A model generated the notes under the pieces. The model saw only the letters and a list, made by a program, of their open reading frames with translations, was not told where the DNA came from and did not search any database. DNA of 43,621 nt from Bacteroidales bacterium (GTDB lineage: Bacteria; Bacteroidota; Bacteroidia; Bacteroidales; P3). This document shows, in pieces, positions 1-8,903 of this stretch (its first letter is position 1; every line of letters starts with the position of its first letter). Both the position numbers and the translations under genes were made by a program. The stretch is taken from NCBI GenBank assembly GCA_017934545.1, contig JAGBJI010000011.1:1-43621 (forward strand). Reading direction: 5' to 3'.

Positions 1-280
1 AATTCCAAATGTGAAACGTTTCTAAAAGAAAACAGAATTGATACTAAAACAAAAAGGAAAGTTTATATCCATAAGAAGTTCTAATCATAGTCTTAAGATT
101 AATATGAAATACCTATGGACTTGATATGATAATGCAGAACTAAATATTCCGAAAACAAACAACTCTTTAGAAGAATATTTCAAACATCTAAAAACATACC
201 TTAACTCTCATAGTGGATTAAGTAAGGAACACTGTAGAATCTTTATTGATAAATACATCGCAAAAGAATATGAGCAATAA
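1..280 (+). pseudogene. Decayed IS transposase, C-terminal remnant
   Basis: Two reading frames together resemble the C-terminus of a DDE/MULE-type IS transposase. The frame from base 1 reads FLKENRIDTKTKRKVYIHKK and then stops near base 80. A shifted frame then reads RSSNHSLKINMKYLWT, a TGA stop, and IPKTNNSLEEYFKHLK followed by HSGLSKEH, ending at the TAA at 278-280. The IPxTxNSLE and HxGLS pattern is typical of the end of such transposases. With at least one frameshift and one in-frame stop, it cannot be functional. The rest lies beyond the left edge. I cannot assign the IS family with certainty. Confidence 0.75.
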
Positions 281-315
281 GCTCCGCTATGCTCCGTTTA
301 TTGCTCATATTCTTT
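263..315 (+). terminator. Perfect 18-bp inverted repeat at the end of the IS remnant
   Basis: Bases 263-280 are the exact reverse complement of 298-315, separated by a 17-base loop. The left arm includes the transposase stop codon. A T-run follows at 333-339, 17 bases beyond the stem. It may be the native terminator of the IS transposase or part of the IS end. It is unusually well preserved next to a decayed gene. Confidence 0.5.
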
Positions 316-394
316 GAGTTATCCTATATTTTAGCTTTTTTTTGACCATTAAGCCATATTAAAGTATTCAGTATAAGAAAAAACAATAAACAAA

Positions 395-430
395 AAATAG
401 GGAGGAAATAAAATTATTTCCTCCCTATTT
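395..430 (-). terminator. Terminator of the T9SS operon
   Basis: Bases 395-409 pair perfectly with 416-430 (15 bp, 6-base loop). Read on the minus strand, the hairpin lies 28 bases past the gldN stop and is followed by a T-rich stretch, as in a Rho-independent terminator. Confidence 0.75.
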
Positions 431-458
431 AATTATAAGATTAAATTATTGAATTCTG

Positions 459-1334
459 TTAATATTCCCACATGTCTTGTTCCATATTGAACAATTCTTC
501 TTCAATACTTTGTGATTCAAACAATGCGTCCATTCCTGTAAGGTATTCGCTCACGGAGCGGTTAGGAACATTGCTTTCACGTATTATATATGAAGTAAAC
601 ATACGTTTTACAAAGACATCGTCAAATGAACGTCTTTCAACATCGTTCTTCGGGTTGTACATCTCTGCGTTAGCCAAAAGGTTTCTCACCTCAGGTTCAT
701 TGTAGCATATCCATCCCAAAGGATAAGGTTGTGCAGGTTCGCCTTCGCCTCTTGCTTTCATATATATAAGAGAAAAACCTATGATACGTACGTCACGTAC
801 CGAACGCTGTTTGTCTATATACCAATCTTCTTTGATACGCATAGACTTAACATCCATAGGGTTCATGGCTATATAAGTTTCTTCCTCATATTCTTCCTCC
901 ATGTTATCCACATTGTATCTGTACTTGGTTTCAAGTTTTTTGTCACCTGCACTCTCCAAAAGTTTGGCATAGTCAACTTCCGTTGTAAATTCGTCATCGG
1001 CGTAAACTTTTATAGTTCCGTCTTTAATGGCTTTATCCAACACATTGAACAGGTTAACTCGTCCCTGAAGACCTTCGTCACCTTGAGGATAGTAAAACGG
1101 TTGGTTCATCTTTTCTCTGAAGTCAACAACACGCCATACGCGGTGCTGCCAAACAACATCGGCCGACCTTACATAAGGATAAACAAAAGGTTTCTTTGCC
1201 TTATTACTGTTTTGGACTTCATAGAAAGAATCACGGTTGGTCACTTCCTGGTCCTCATCAACGACTTGTGCAACTGCGGTTGAGCCGCACAAAAACATCA
1301 TTGCTCCCAATATTAACAGACTTGTTCTCTTCAT
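459..1334 (-). CDS. gldN: T9SS/gliding motility protein GldN (PorN)
   Basis: GldN/PorN is a periplasmic T9SS component that associates with the lipoprotein GldK/PorK in a ring-like complex under the outer membrane. This 291-residue protein starts with a signal peptide (residues 1-22, ending TAVAQ). The mature part has typical GldN features such as DVVWQHRVWRVVDFREK (about 59-75) and an acidic EEEYEEE stretch (about 146). It is the last gene of porP-gldK-gldL-gldM-gldN, 21 bases after gldM, which supports the name. It is somewhat shorter than the GldN and PorN proteins I recall, with the difference probably at the C-terminus. An ATG start precedes the signal peptide directly. Confidence 0.93.
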   Translation of the reverse strand: MKRTSLLILGAMMFLCGSTAVAQVVDEDQEVTNRDSFYEVQNSNKAKKPFVYPYVRSADVVWQHRVWRVVDFREKMNQPFYYPQGDEGLQGRVNLFNVLDKAIKDGTIKVYADDEFTTEVDYAKLLESAGDKKLETKYRYNVDNMEEEYEEETYIAMNPMDVKSMRIKEDWYIDKQRSVRDVRIIGFSLIYMKARGEGEPAQPYPLGWICYNEPEVRNLLANAEMYNPKNDVERRSFDDVFVKRMFTSYIIRESNVPNRSVSEYLTGMDALFESQSIEEELFNMEQDMWEY

Positions 1335-1355
1335 AGCACTATATTGTTTTTATGT

Positions 1356-2945
1356 TTATTGTATCGTAAATGTCATAGAAGGATTGCTTGCAGCCTTTAT
1401 TCCGTCAGGTCCTTTAACCCTTATATCCGAAATATATATCTTGTTGCCTCTTCTCAACTTGTTTATCTTGGCTATCATGTCAGGAGTAAACCTGCTGCCT
1501 CTTCCTTCAATTGCAGGCTGTGCGTCGCCGCCCGTACCGAATTCCATCTTGTACGAATCAACGGTATAAGTTACCGGAAAATCAAATCCTTCCATCACAA
1601 CACGGAATCCGCCTTGTGCCGTAAGACTCTCCTTTGCCACACGTCCGTCCTGATAACTTCCCACCTTAACCGTAGGTTTAGGTATTTGTTTAACACGGTA
1701 TTCCTGCGAACCTAAATTGCGTACCTGTCCTCCTACTTTGGCCGAAACGCTTACCGTTACCTTGCCTTGAGTTTTCACGGTTGCAATATATTCACCCGTT
1801 CCTACCTTGCGTATAGCTGCACCCGGACCTGCTATAGTAACATTCAAATCTTCGCTTCTCACACCCGGAGCTCCTACTGCGATAGGGTTGTCAACGGCAA
1901 TGTACATCACATTCATCTTTGTAGCGGAAATGGTTGCAGACGGTGCTGCAACAAAATACTCACCTTCAAAATCGTAAGGCATTTCCCCGCCTTCTTTCTT
2001 TACGAACACTGTTCCTTTGTAGCGTTTAGGTCCCAACGCACCGGCTCCCATCTTCAAATGAAGAGTTCCAGAGTCCGTTGCATTCAACGTAGCACCCTGA
2101 ACAGTACCGCGCAATTGCGAACGTGAGTCGTATGCCGCAACTATGACGTCAGCTTCGTAACTTCCGCCTTGCATTATATAAGTTTCTTTAGGAATAACCT
2201 TTGCCACGACTTTATCAAATTTGAAGTCATCGGCCGATATGGCTGAATACAAATTGTTAACCATATCGTATTCCATATTTTCAACTTGTGATTTCAGTTT
2301 GTTCAATATAACGACATCGGCAACCACAACACCGTGGTAGAAATTATACAATTGCCAATTCTTTTCGTCACCCGTAGGGTCTTTAAATTTAGATTTAGTA
2401 TCTATTTGTATCTTTTTTAACTGTTCTTGGAATTTAGTATCGCACAACTTCATCATCTTATCCTGATATTCCTCTATCTTTTGACGGAGTTTTATTGCTT
2501 CTCCTTGATTTCCTTGTTCATCAGTTATAAAAAAGTGTGTAGGTGTATTATAGTCATCTCGTTTTTCAATAAAACTGTAACCGTTCTTTGCAACGCCTGC
2601 TTTAACTTCGGCAACAGTTTTACCCTCAACCTTTGCAATCATTCTATATTTAACATCGTCAATATACTGAATCATTGCTTCAGATTCTTTCTTAACCAAC
2701 AAAGCTTTTTCTCTTGCAGGTCCTACTTTATCCGGGTCATTCTTATATGCGTTCTCAAACATTTGATAAGAACTTGCCGTCTTTGTCATCAAAAGATTAT
2801 TAGTTATCTCCAATGAATCACCTACGACAAGAAAAGAATTTAGAATTTCTGCAGCTACATTCAGTGCAAGCATTGCGGTGTACACCAAATACATCATTGA
2901 AATCATTTTTTGCCTCGGGGTCTCCGGGCAGTTTGTAGCACCCAT
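1356..2945 (-). CDS. gldM: T9SS/gliding motility protein GldM (PorM)
   Basis: GldM/PorM spans the periplasm and, with GldL, forms the proton-powered motor of the T9SS. The 529-residue protein has the family hallmark N-terminus: a short cytoplasmic segment (MGATNCPETPRQKMIS) and one transmembrane helix (about residues 17-37, MMYLVYTAMLALNVAAEIL). A helical region follows and then repeated beta-rich domains (about 220-529, with segments such as VAGPG- and GEYIATV-like strands) that form the dimeric periplasmic arm. Length and placement directly after gldL match the family. The ATG at 2943-2945 is the only sensible start. Confidence 0.95.
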   Translation of the reverse strand: MGATNCPETPRQKMISMMYLVYTAMLALNVAAEILNSFLVVGDSLEITNNLLMTKTASSYQMFENAYKNDPDKVGPAREKALLVKKESEAMIQYIDDVKYRMIAKVEGKTVAEVKAGVAKNGYSFIEKRDDYNTPTHFFITDEQGNQGEAIKLRQKIEEYQDKMMKLCDTKFQEQLKKIQIDTKSKFKDPTGDEKNWQLYNFYHGVVVADVVILNKLKSQVENMEYDMVNNLYSAISADDFKFDKVVAKVIPKETYIMQGGSYEADVIVAAYDSRSQLRGTVQGATLNATDSGTLHLKMGAGALGPKRYKGTVFVKKEGGEMPYDFEGEYFVAAPSATISATKMNVMYIAVDNPIAVGAPGVRSEDLNVTIAGPGAAIRKVGTGEYIATVKTQGKVTVSVSAKVGGQVRNLGSQEYRVKQIPKPTVKVGSYQDGRVAKESLTAQGGFRVVMEGFDFPVTYTVDSYKMEFGTGGDAQPAIEGRGSRFTPDMIAKINKLRRGNKIYISDIRVKGPDGIKAASNPSMTFTIQ

Positions 2946-3008
2946 AATCTGTTAATTCTTTTAATTAAACAATAAATTTAATTTTATATTGATTCAATGG
3001 ATTGTTCA

Positions 3009-3974
3009 TTATCCTTTAACCTGCATTGCAGCAAGCATATTGCCGTAAATATCGTTCAAAGAACCTACTTTCTTTGAAAGAGCGTTAACCTGTTCTTTGT
3101 ACTTAAGTACATTTTCCGCTGTATCGGCAAAATTTGTAACAAGATTGTCAATTCTTTCCTGTACACTCTTCGTTGCTTCAAGTTGTGCTGAAGAGTTTTG
3201 TATTTGCATTTCATACAATGCATTGATAGAAGACAGACTTGATGCCATAGTTTTCAACTCGTCTATATAAGATGCGTCGCCTACGGAAAGTGTATTTGCC
3301 GTTTCTTTATAAATATTTGCCAAAGTAGATACTGCACTTGTAGCCTCTTGAACTGATGCAAGATATTCACCCGAAGCCAACAAATCTTTGTTAAGATAAT
3401 CAGCCGTTTTCTTATATGCAGCCGACAATCCCGTAACCTGTGTAGAAGCTTCTCCGACATTCTTTATAAAAGTTTCAGAGGTTTCTGCAGCCTTGGCCAC
3501 AGAACCCAATCCGCTTGTAGTTTCCGAAAGATTTTGCAATCCTTTACCCAAACTTTCTATCAATTCAGGTCCGATTTTTGCATCTTCCAACATCTTATCC
3601 AATTGTTGCGATGCACCGCCGCCCAAAACTACGCTTCCGCCGCCTTCAACAGATACTCCGCCGCCTTGCGATTGCTTGCGTGCTGCCAATACGGCTTCTC
3701 TTTTAGCTTGTTTTTCTTCTTCCGTTGAATATTCCATTCCTGCAAGTTCAGGGTATGCCAACGACCAATCGTATTCAACATGCAACGGTTCAAATGCAGA
3801 TACGAAGAATATAAATGCTTCCGTACCCATACCTATAATCAACAGTATTGTTCCTCCGGGCCAGTGATTAATTTTAAACAATGCTCCGACAATAACGACT
3901 GCTGCACCCCATCCGTACAACTTGGCTGTAAAACTTTTATATGTTTTACTTCTTACAAAACTGTCTATACCCAT
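3009..3974 (-). CDS. gldL: T9SS/gliding motility motor protein GldL (PorL)
   Basis: GldL/PorL is the inner-membrane partner of GldM; together they convert the proton gradient into rotation or export energy. The 321-residue protein has two closely spaced transmembrane helices (about residues 19-37 and 41-62) joined by KINHWPGG. The second helix contains the membrane-embedded Glu (GMGTEAFIFF, about residue 52) held to be important for proton flow in this family. The long cytoplasmic tail is rich in A, S and T with heptad patterns (about 130-310), suggesting coiled coils. The gene lies between gldK and gldM. The downstream gap to gldM is 63 bases and A+T-rich. Confidence 0.94.
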   Translation of the reverse strand: MGIDSFVRSKTYKSFTAKLYGWGAAVVIVGALFKINHWPGGTILLIIGMGTEAFIFFVSAFEPLHVEYDWSLAYPELAGMEYSTEEEKQAKREAVLAARKQSQGGGVSVEGGGSVVLGGGASQQLDKMLEDAKIGPELIESLGKGLQNLSETTSGLGSVAKAAETSETFIKNVGEASTQVTGLSAAYKKTADYLNKDLLASGEYLASVQEATSAVSTLANIYKETANTLSVGDASYIDELKTMASSLSSINALYEMQIQNSSAQLEATKSVQERIDNLVTNFADTAENVLKYKEQVNALSKKVGSLNDIYGNMLAAMQVKG

Positions 3975-4053
3975 AATAAATTAGTGTTTTTTAATTTTTT
4001 TTTAGTTATTGTTATTAATTTTTGTATTCTGATTATATTCTTATTTTATCAAA

Positions 4054-5433
4054 CTATTGTCTGTATACATTTGAAGATGTTTTAGGATTATCACCTCTTA
4101 CTCTTCCCAAATAAGTTTGTACACATCTGAAACCTATGTAACTTTTAGCCGAATCTTGATATTCAAACGAACGGGTTGATGTTCTGATAAAGAATTTACT
4201 GTCTTTCCACGAACCTCCGCGAACCACTTTTTGCTTCATTACTATATCATCATCGTCACTTGCACGGTATGTATTGTACTGGTTCAAATCATGTGCAAAA
4301 TCATAAGCCGAAGCGTCAAATGCATCTTCGCACCATTCTGCAACATTACCTGCCATATCGTACAATCCGAAATTGTTCGGTGCATAGTGTGCAACGACAA
4401 CCGTAGTTGCTCCGCCGTCACCGTCATAAGCACCTCTCAAAGGTTTGTAGTTAGCCAAGAAACATCCTCTTCCGTTATTTACATAAGGGCCACCCCATGG
4501 ATAAGGTGAACCGTCAACACCGCCTCTTGCAGCATATTCCCATTCTGCTTCCGTCGGCAATCTGAAATCTTCAAATCTTGCATAGTCCGCATTCTCCAAA
4601 TAATTGTTCATTTGTTGAGTTCTCCACGAAGCAAATGCTTGTGCCTGCATGTAACTTACTCCTACTACAGGATAGTTGTCATATTTAGGATGGTCAAAAT
4701 AAGACCTTGTTGCTGCATCGTTATATGAGTAAGCAAAATCGTGTATCCAACACAATGTATCAGGATAGATGTTTATCTTTTCTTTTTGAATCAAAGTTTT
4801 GCGTGCTCCGTGCAAAGACGCTGCACGGTTATTAAAACCAGAACCTCTGTATTCCTTACTTGCTTGGTCGGAAGCAAAATCTTTCTTTGCTGCCGTATGC
4901 AAGTCTATCCACGTATATTCATAATTCATTTGTGCTGCATCAAGCTGAACTTTATTATAAAATCTTTCATCAGATTTAATATACAACTGTGAAAGAGCAT
5001 CCCGTTCTTCTTCATTCTTATTATTGGTCCACTCAATCTTTGCTTTCCAATTAATAAGCGGAGTTTCCAAATCCTGTCCCCATTGGTCTGCTTCTATCAA
5101 ATACTTTTCTGCATCTATATCACCCAACAATCTGTATGCTATTGAATCTCTTACCCAATATACAAATTGTCTATATTCATTATTGGTGATTTCCGTTTCG
5201 TCCATCCAAAACGATTGAACTTGAACGGTTTTCGGTGCAGCCTTGTAAGAATGATATACATCTTCATCCGCAGACCCCATTGTAAAACTGCCTTGAGGAA
5301 CGTCCACCATTCCGTATGGTTGCATATCCAAAGTTTTAGGACGGTCTTGCACGCCTATCAACTCTCCTTTATCTGACGAACCACAGCTTATTAATATCAA
5401 AGCTGAAGCAACTAACAAAACTAACTTTTTCAT
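4054..5433 (-). CDS. gldK: T9SS/gliding motility lipoprotein GldK (PorK)
   Basis: GldK/PorK is an outer-membrane lipoprotein that forms the T9SS ring with GldN. I chose the ATG at 5431-5433 because GAGGAG lies just upstream (5441-5447) and it leads straight into a lipoprotein signal (MKKLVLLVASALILISCG, lipobox Cys at residue 18). A longer frame from 5466 is open but has no such support. The body is a formylglycine-generating-enzyme-like sulfatase-modifying-factor domain, with SFWMDETEITNNEYRQF, LPTEAEWEYAARGG, GLYDMAGNVAEWCED and VRGGSWKDS. The domain has a structural role in GldK rather than a known catalytic one. Length (459 residues) fits the family. Confidence 0.95.
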   Translation of the reverse strand: MKKLVLLVASALILISCGSSDKGELIGVQDRPKTLDMQPYGMVDVPQGSFTMGSADEDVYHSYKAAPKTVQVQSFWMDETEITNNEYRQFVYWVRDSIAYRLLGDIDAEKYLIEADQWGQDLETPLINWKAKIEWTNNKNEEERDALSQLYIKSDERFYNKVQLDAAQMNYEYTWIDLHTAAKKDFASDQASKEYRGSGFNNRAASLHGARKTLIQKEKINIYPDTLCWIHDFAYSYNDAATRSYFDHPKYDNYPVVGVSYMQAQAFASWRTQQMNNYLENADYARFEDFRLPTEAEWEYAARGGVDGSPYPWGGPYVNNGRGCFLANYKPLRGAYDGDGGATTVVVAHYAPNNFGLYDMAGNVAEWCEDAFDASAYDFAHDLNQYNTYRASDDDDIVMKQKVVRGGSWKDSKFFIRTSTRSFEYQDSAKSYIGFRCVQTYLGRVRGDNPKTSSNVYRQ

Positions 5434-5526
5434 ATTTTTAACTCCTCTATTTTTCAAATTACACATATTATTAATATTGTTTACGCCGAATACATAAAAA
5501 TAGTTTCATTTTATACGCAAAAATAA

Positions 5527-6537
5527 CTACATCTTTATTGTATTATTATACCGTGTCGGCGGATTAGGCGACGGGTCTATACGGAAGCAATATCTTACAA
5601 ATACCTCCAATGAACCTGAAGCCTGCGTAGATACCCTTGATGTCGGAACATCATATGACAATCCTATCTTAAAATCTTTATAAGAAAATCCTGTCAACAA
5701 CATAATAGCGTCATCTATTCTATATGACAAACCGCCCCAAAACTTATGTTCATATTCTATCAACACGGATGCGTCCAATTGATATGAAGATGAAGATTGA
5801 AAATCTGTCTTAAGCAATGCTGACGGTAAAATTCTCCATGAAGGAAAATCCGGAACCGCCCATTCATATCCTGCAATAACATAATAAAATCTTCTGTCTT
5901 GCCATTTCAATTTATCGCTTTTAGTTTGCAGAAGTTTACTCATTGCCGCACCTAAATAAACTTTACCCGGTACTTGATAATAAACTCCCAATCCTAAATC
6001 AAACAACATATCATCTTCTCCCAAAGATTGTATCACAGGGTCCAATGTCGGCTTTGGTTTATCATCTTCACCGATTTCATCACTTCCGTGCAATTTAGTT
6101 TTATCCAAAGACGCATTAAACATCTGTCCCTCTAAACCTATTGCTAAATTACCCGTAGGTAATTGTATTCTGAAAGCATAATCAAATTTTGCGTATATAT
6201 TATCCCAATATCCTATTTTATCAGATATAACTGTTGCTCCTATACCACCATGCAAGAAATTAACAGGCATATCAAATGATACATTCATTGTTTCCCCAGA
6301 TGACGCCCCGGTAGATTTGCCGCTTGCATCAGTAAGACTTAAGCCCATCCATTGATTCCTGAAAAAACCTGTAAAACATACCGCACCATTGCTTCCTGCA
6401 TACGCAGGGTTATAGGACAATCTATTAAACATATATTGTGTAAAATGAGGCTCTTGCTGGGCTTGTGCAGTAAAACAAACACAACTGAACAGCATCAATA
6501 TTGATATAACAAAAAGTATATTTATTCTCTTATTCAT
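5527..6537 (-). CDS. porP: PorP/SprF family T9SS outer-membrane protein
   Basis: PorP/SprF proteins are outer-membrane beta-barrels linked to T9SS function and to particular secreted substrates. The ATG at 6535-6537 starts a signal peptide ending FTAQAQQ. The hallmark N-terminus follows (PHFTQYMFNRLSYNPAYAGS, mature residues about 1-20). The rest alternates short beta strands and ends with an aromatic-rich strand (VFVRYCFRI). A TTG two codons upstream is a weaker start. It is the first gene of the T9SS operon, the usual place for porP. I use the PorP name by synteny; SprF-type paralogues cannot be excluded. Confidence 0.9.
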   Translation of the reverse strand: MNKRINILFVISILMLFSCVCFTAQAQQEPHFTQYMFNRLSYNPAYAGSNGAVCFTGFFRNQWMGLSLTDASGKSTGASSGETMNVSFDMPVNFLHGGIGATVISDKIGYWDNIYAKFDYAFRIQLPTGNLAIGLEGQMFNASLDKTKLHGSDEIGEDDKPKPTLDPVIQSLGEDDMLFDLGLGVYYQVPGKVYLGAAMSKLLQTKSDKLKWQDRRFYYVIAGYEWAVPDFPSWRILPSALLKTDFQSSSSYQLDASVLIEYEHKFWGGLSYRIDDAIMLLTGFSYKDFKIGLSYDVPTSRVSTQASGSLEVFVRYCFRIDPSPNPPTRYNNTIKM

Positions 6538-6584
6538 ATACAAATACCATATTAATTCTTCTATTTTTAATAAAAGAGATTGTG

Positions 6585-6592
6585 CAAAAGTA
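6585..6592 (-). promoter_or_regulatory. Probable -7 element for the T9SS operon
   Basis: On the minus strand the sequence reads TACTTTTG, matching the Bacteroidota -7 consensus TAnnTTTG, 48 bases before the porP ATG. No clear TTTG -33 element lies 19-21 bases further upstream, and the surrounding region (6598-6652) is dominated by T-runs. The call rests on the -7 match alone. The remaining bases to the rlpA-like gene at 6706 show no other structure. Confidence 0.45.
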
Positions 6593-6705
6593 AGATTTTT
6601 TTTTGTAAGTTAACCATTATTTTTTCATTTTTTTTATTTTTTTTACTCTTGACACAATATTAATATAATGAATTTAACTAAAAGTCAATATATTATATTT
6701 CTATT

Positions 6706-7419
6706 TTACCTCTTGTCACTTTTAACTAAATGAGCTAAAGGATATTTCTTTTTCAACTCATTTATTGCATAACCCGCCATTTCTTCCGTATGAAACGGAC
6801 CTATATTTATATAATAAAAATTTTCATTGTAAACTTTTTCTGTTTGTACCATATTATGATACTTATAGGGTATACTGTCTACAATGTTTTTCACCGCTTC
6901 CTTACCTTCAACAGTTATCAATCTGACATAATATATTCCGAGTAGATTATTTTGTTTGGCAACAACTAAAGAGTCAATGTAATTCTCTTGTTCTTGGTTG
7001 GATAAATCACTATATTGAAATATTAAATCCTGTTGTTTCCATATATCAATATATTCTTTTCCCAACACTGTAACAATCACCTGTTCGGAACCCGTCAAAC
7101 CTATTCTCTGTGCAGCGGATTTAGATACGTCTATAATTCCGTGTCTTCCGCAACGGTCATTAATTTTAACCAAGACACTTTTACCTGTCCTATTGCTTGT
7201 AACTTTTACTACTGTTTGCAACGGCAACGTACGGTGTGCTGCAGTATACAACTTCTGCGAAAAGACTTCTCCGCTTGACGTTTTTCTGTTCTCAAACTTA
7301 TCATGATAGTACGTCGCTCTGATTGAAAACGTCTTATTCTTCTGCGCAACAACATTATCTATTGTAAACAACAGACAAAAAAACAATATAATTCCTGCTA
7401 TTTTTTCTTTACTTACCAC
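6706..7419 (-). CDS. RlpA-family septal ring lytic transglycosylase-like protein with SPOR-like C-terminus
   Basis: RlpA proteins cleave denuded peptidoglycan glycan strands or act at division sites. The 237-residue protein has a signal peptide (residues 1-25, ending NVVAQ), then a double-psi beta-barrel domain (about 31-120) with RATYYHDKFENRKTSSGE, AAHRTLPLQTVVKVTS and KINDRCGRHGIIDVSKSAAQ; the NDR Asp is the conserved catalytic position. The end (about 160-237; YYVRLITVEGK, FYYINIGPFHTEEMAGYA) looks like a SPOR domain, which binds denuded glycan. The start is GTG at 7417-7419, overlapping the kdsC stop by seven bases, so translation is probably coupled. It is the last gene of the envelope operon. 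Confidence 0.82.
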   Translation of the reverse strand: MVSKEKIAGIILFFCLLFTIDNVVAQKNKTFSIRATYYHDKFENRKTSSGEVFSQKLYTAAHRTLPLQTVVKVTSNRTGKSVLVKINDRCGRHGIIDVSKSAAQRIGLTGSEQVIVTVLGKEYIDIWKQQDLIFQYSDLSNQEQENYIDSLVVAKQNNLLGIYYVRLITVEGKEAVKNIVDSIPYKYHNMVQTEKVYNENFYYINIGPFHTEEMAGYAINELKKKYPLAHLVKSDKR

Positions 7420-7931
7420 AATTTAGAATCTTCGTTAAACCATTGTCCGTGCAATCTTAACACTTGCTCTATTACATCACGGACACAACCGCAACCGCCG
7501 TTATTCTTTGAAATATAATCAGCCCTTTGCTTTATTTCCCAGGCAGCATCTGCAGGACATGTGCAAACTCCTGCCAATTCCATTATATCAAAGTCCGGTA
7601 TATCGTCACCCATGTACAAAACCTCATCGTTTGACAATTCGTTTTGTTCTATATATTTAAGGTATATTTCTTTCTTATCCGCAGCACTGATAAAAATATC
7701 TTTAATTCCCAACATCTCCGCTCTTTTTACGATACTATCTCCTTTTCCCCCTGACAAAACTGCAACTTTGTAACCTTTCTTCAGTGCATGTTGAATAGCA
7801 TAACCGTCTTTTACATTACCCGAGCGTGCAATCACCTTATCGTCTACGGTATAAATACACCCGTCACTCAACACTCCGTCGTAATCAAAGACGAATGCCT
7901 TTATTTTATTTAATTTAACTTTATAATTCAT
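7413..7931 (-). CDS. kdsC: 3-deoxy-manno-octulosonate-8-phosphatase (KdsC)
   Basis: KdsC removes phosphate from KDO-8-phosphate to give KDO, the first inner-core sugar of LPS. It is a small C0-type HAD phosphatase. Motif I is FVFDYDGVLSDG (nucleophile and acid/base Asp pair), motif II is VAVLSGG, and motif III/IV is VLYMGDDIPDFDIME. The end, CGCVRDVIEQVL with a GGCG turn, is typical of KdsC. I chose the ATG at 7929-7931, one base after the hldD stop; a TTG at 7952 would add seven residues and overlap hldD. The 172-residue length fits the family. Its neighbour hldD makes the other inner-core sugar. Confidence 0.9.
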   Translation of the reverse strand: MNYKVKLNKIKAFVFDYDGVLSDGCIYTVDDKVIARSGNVKDGYAIQHALKKGYKVAVLSGGKGDSIVKRAEMLGIKDIFISAADKKEIYLKYIEQNELSNDEVLYMGDDIPDFDIMELAGVCTCPADAAWEIKQRADYISKNNGGCGCVRDVIEQVLRLHGQWFNEDSKLW

Positions 7932-7932
7932 A

Positions 7933-8898
7933 TTATAAATAGTTGTGTCCAATTAAGTAATTTTTAACATAATCCTTCACTCCGTCTTCAAGCGTTGTCA
8001 AAGGTTTATCATAGCCCGTGCTTTGCAATTTATGTATATCTGCCTGCGTATAATATTGATACTTATCTCTTATATCCTGCGGCATAGGTATAAACTCTAT
8101 ATCAACATCTTTGCCCATAGCATGGAATACAGAAGATGCTAAGTCAAAAAAACTGCGTGCCGTACCCGTACCTATATTATATATATCACTTGCAGGTTTA
8201 TTCTGCATCAGATAAAACATTATATCAACCAGGTCTTTAACATATACAAAATCCCGCAACTGCCATCCGTCCTTGTAATCTTTATTATAAGATTTGAATA
8301 ATTTCACTTTCCCCGTTGCTTCAATCTGATTAAATGAGTGAAAAACTACCGATGCCATGCGGTTTTTATGATATTCATTAGGACCGTACACGTTGAAAAA
8401 CTTAAGCCCCGCCCAAAAATCAGGTCTTTTTTCTTGTTGCCACTGCCAAATATCAAACTCTTGTTTGCTTCTGCCGTAAGGATTCAACGGTTTTAACCGC
8501 TCTATATTATCTATACTGTCCGAATATCCGTTCTCTCCGTTACCATATGTCGCAGCACTTGAAGCATATATCAAAGGGATATTGTGTTTTGCACATATTT
8601 CCCATATGCTTTTGGAATATTCAACATTTAATTCTTCAAATATTTTCCAATCAAACTCCGTTGTATCAGTTCTGGCACCCAAATGATAAACTCCGTCTAC
8701 TTGAACGGCATTGTCATTGAACCATTGCAAAAATTCTTTTCTGTCTATTGCTGACAGATATTTTTTATTTTTCCAATTCAAAACCCTGTCCTGTCGGGAA
8801 AAATCATCAACAATAACTATATCTTCAATGCCTTCACTGTTCAATTTAGAGGTCATGCAACTGCCTATAAATCCCGCTGCACCGGTTACTACTTTCAT
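7933..8898 (-). CDS. hldD: ADP-L-glycero-D-manno-heptose 6-epimerase (HldD)
   Basis: HldD makes ADP-L-glycero-D-manno-heptose for the LPS inner core. It is an extended short-chain dehydrogenase/reductase. The N-terminal nucleotide-binding motif is TGAAGFIGS (residues 5-13). The catalytic region has SSAATYG and the Tyr-Lys pair in NPYGRSKQEFD. Family-typical segments include FFNVYGPNEYHK, WQLRDFVYVKDLVD, YNIGTGTARSFFDLA and FIPMPQDIRDKYQYYTQAD; the last is distinctive for HldD. Length is 321 residues. Its ATG start follows the deacetylase stop by five bases. Confidence 0.93.
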   Translation of the reverse strand: MKVVTGAAGFIGSCMTSKLNSEGIEDIVIVDDFSRQDRVLNWKNKKYLSAIDRKEFLQWFNDNAVQVDGVYHLGARTDTTEFDWKIFEELNVEYSKSIWEICAKHNIPLIYASSAATYGNGENGYSDSIDNIERLKPLNPYGRSKQEFDIWQWQQEKRPDFWAGLKFFNVYGPNEYHKNRMASVVFHSFNQIEATGKVKLFKSYNKDYKDGWQLRDFVYVKDLVDIMFYLMQNKPASDIYNIGTGTARSFFDLASSVFHAMGKDVDIEFIPMPQDIRDKYQYYTQADIHKLQSTGYDKPLTTLEDGVKDYVKNYLIGHNYL

Positions 8899-8903
8899 AC
8901 CCG

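Noticed and set aside
5434-5466. N-terminal extension of GldK from an upstream start
   Set aside because: The 11 extra codons precede a clear lipoprotein signal peptide that has its own GAGGAG ribosome-binding site.
6598-6652. T-runs upstream of porP as a terminator
   Set aside because: Long T-runs are present but no stable hairpin precedes them on either strand.
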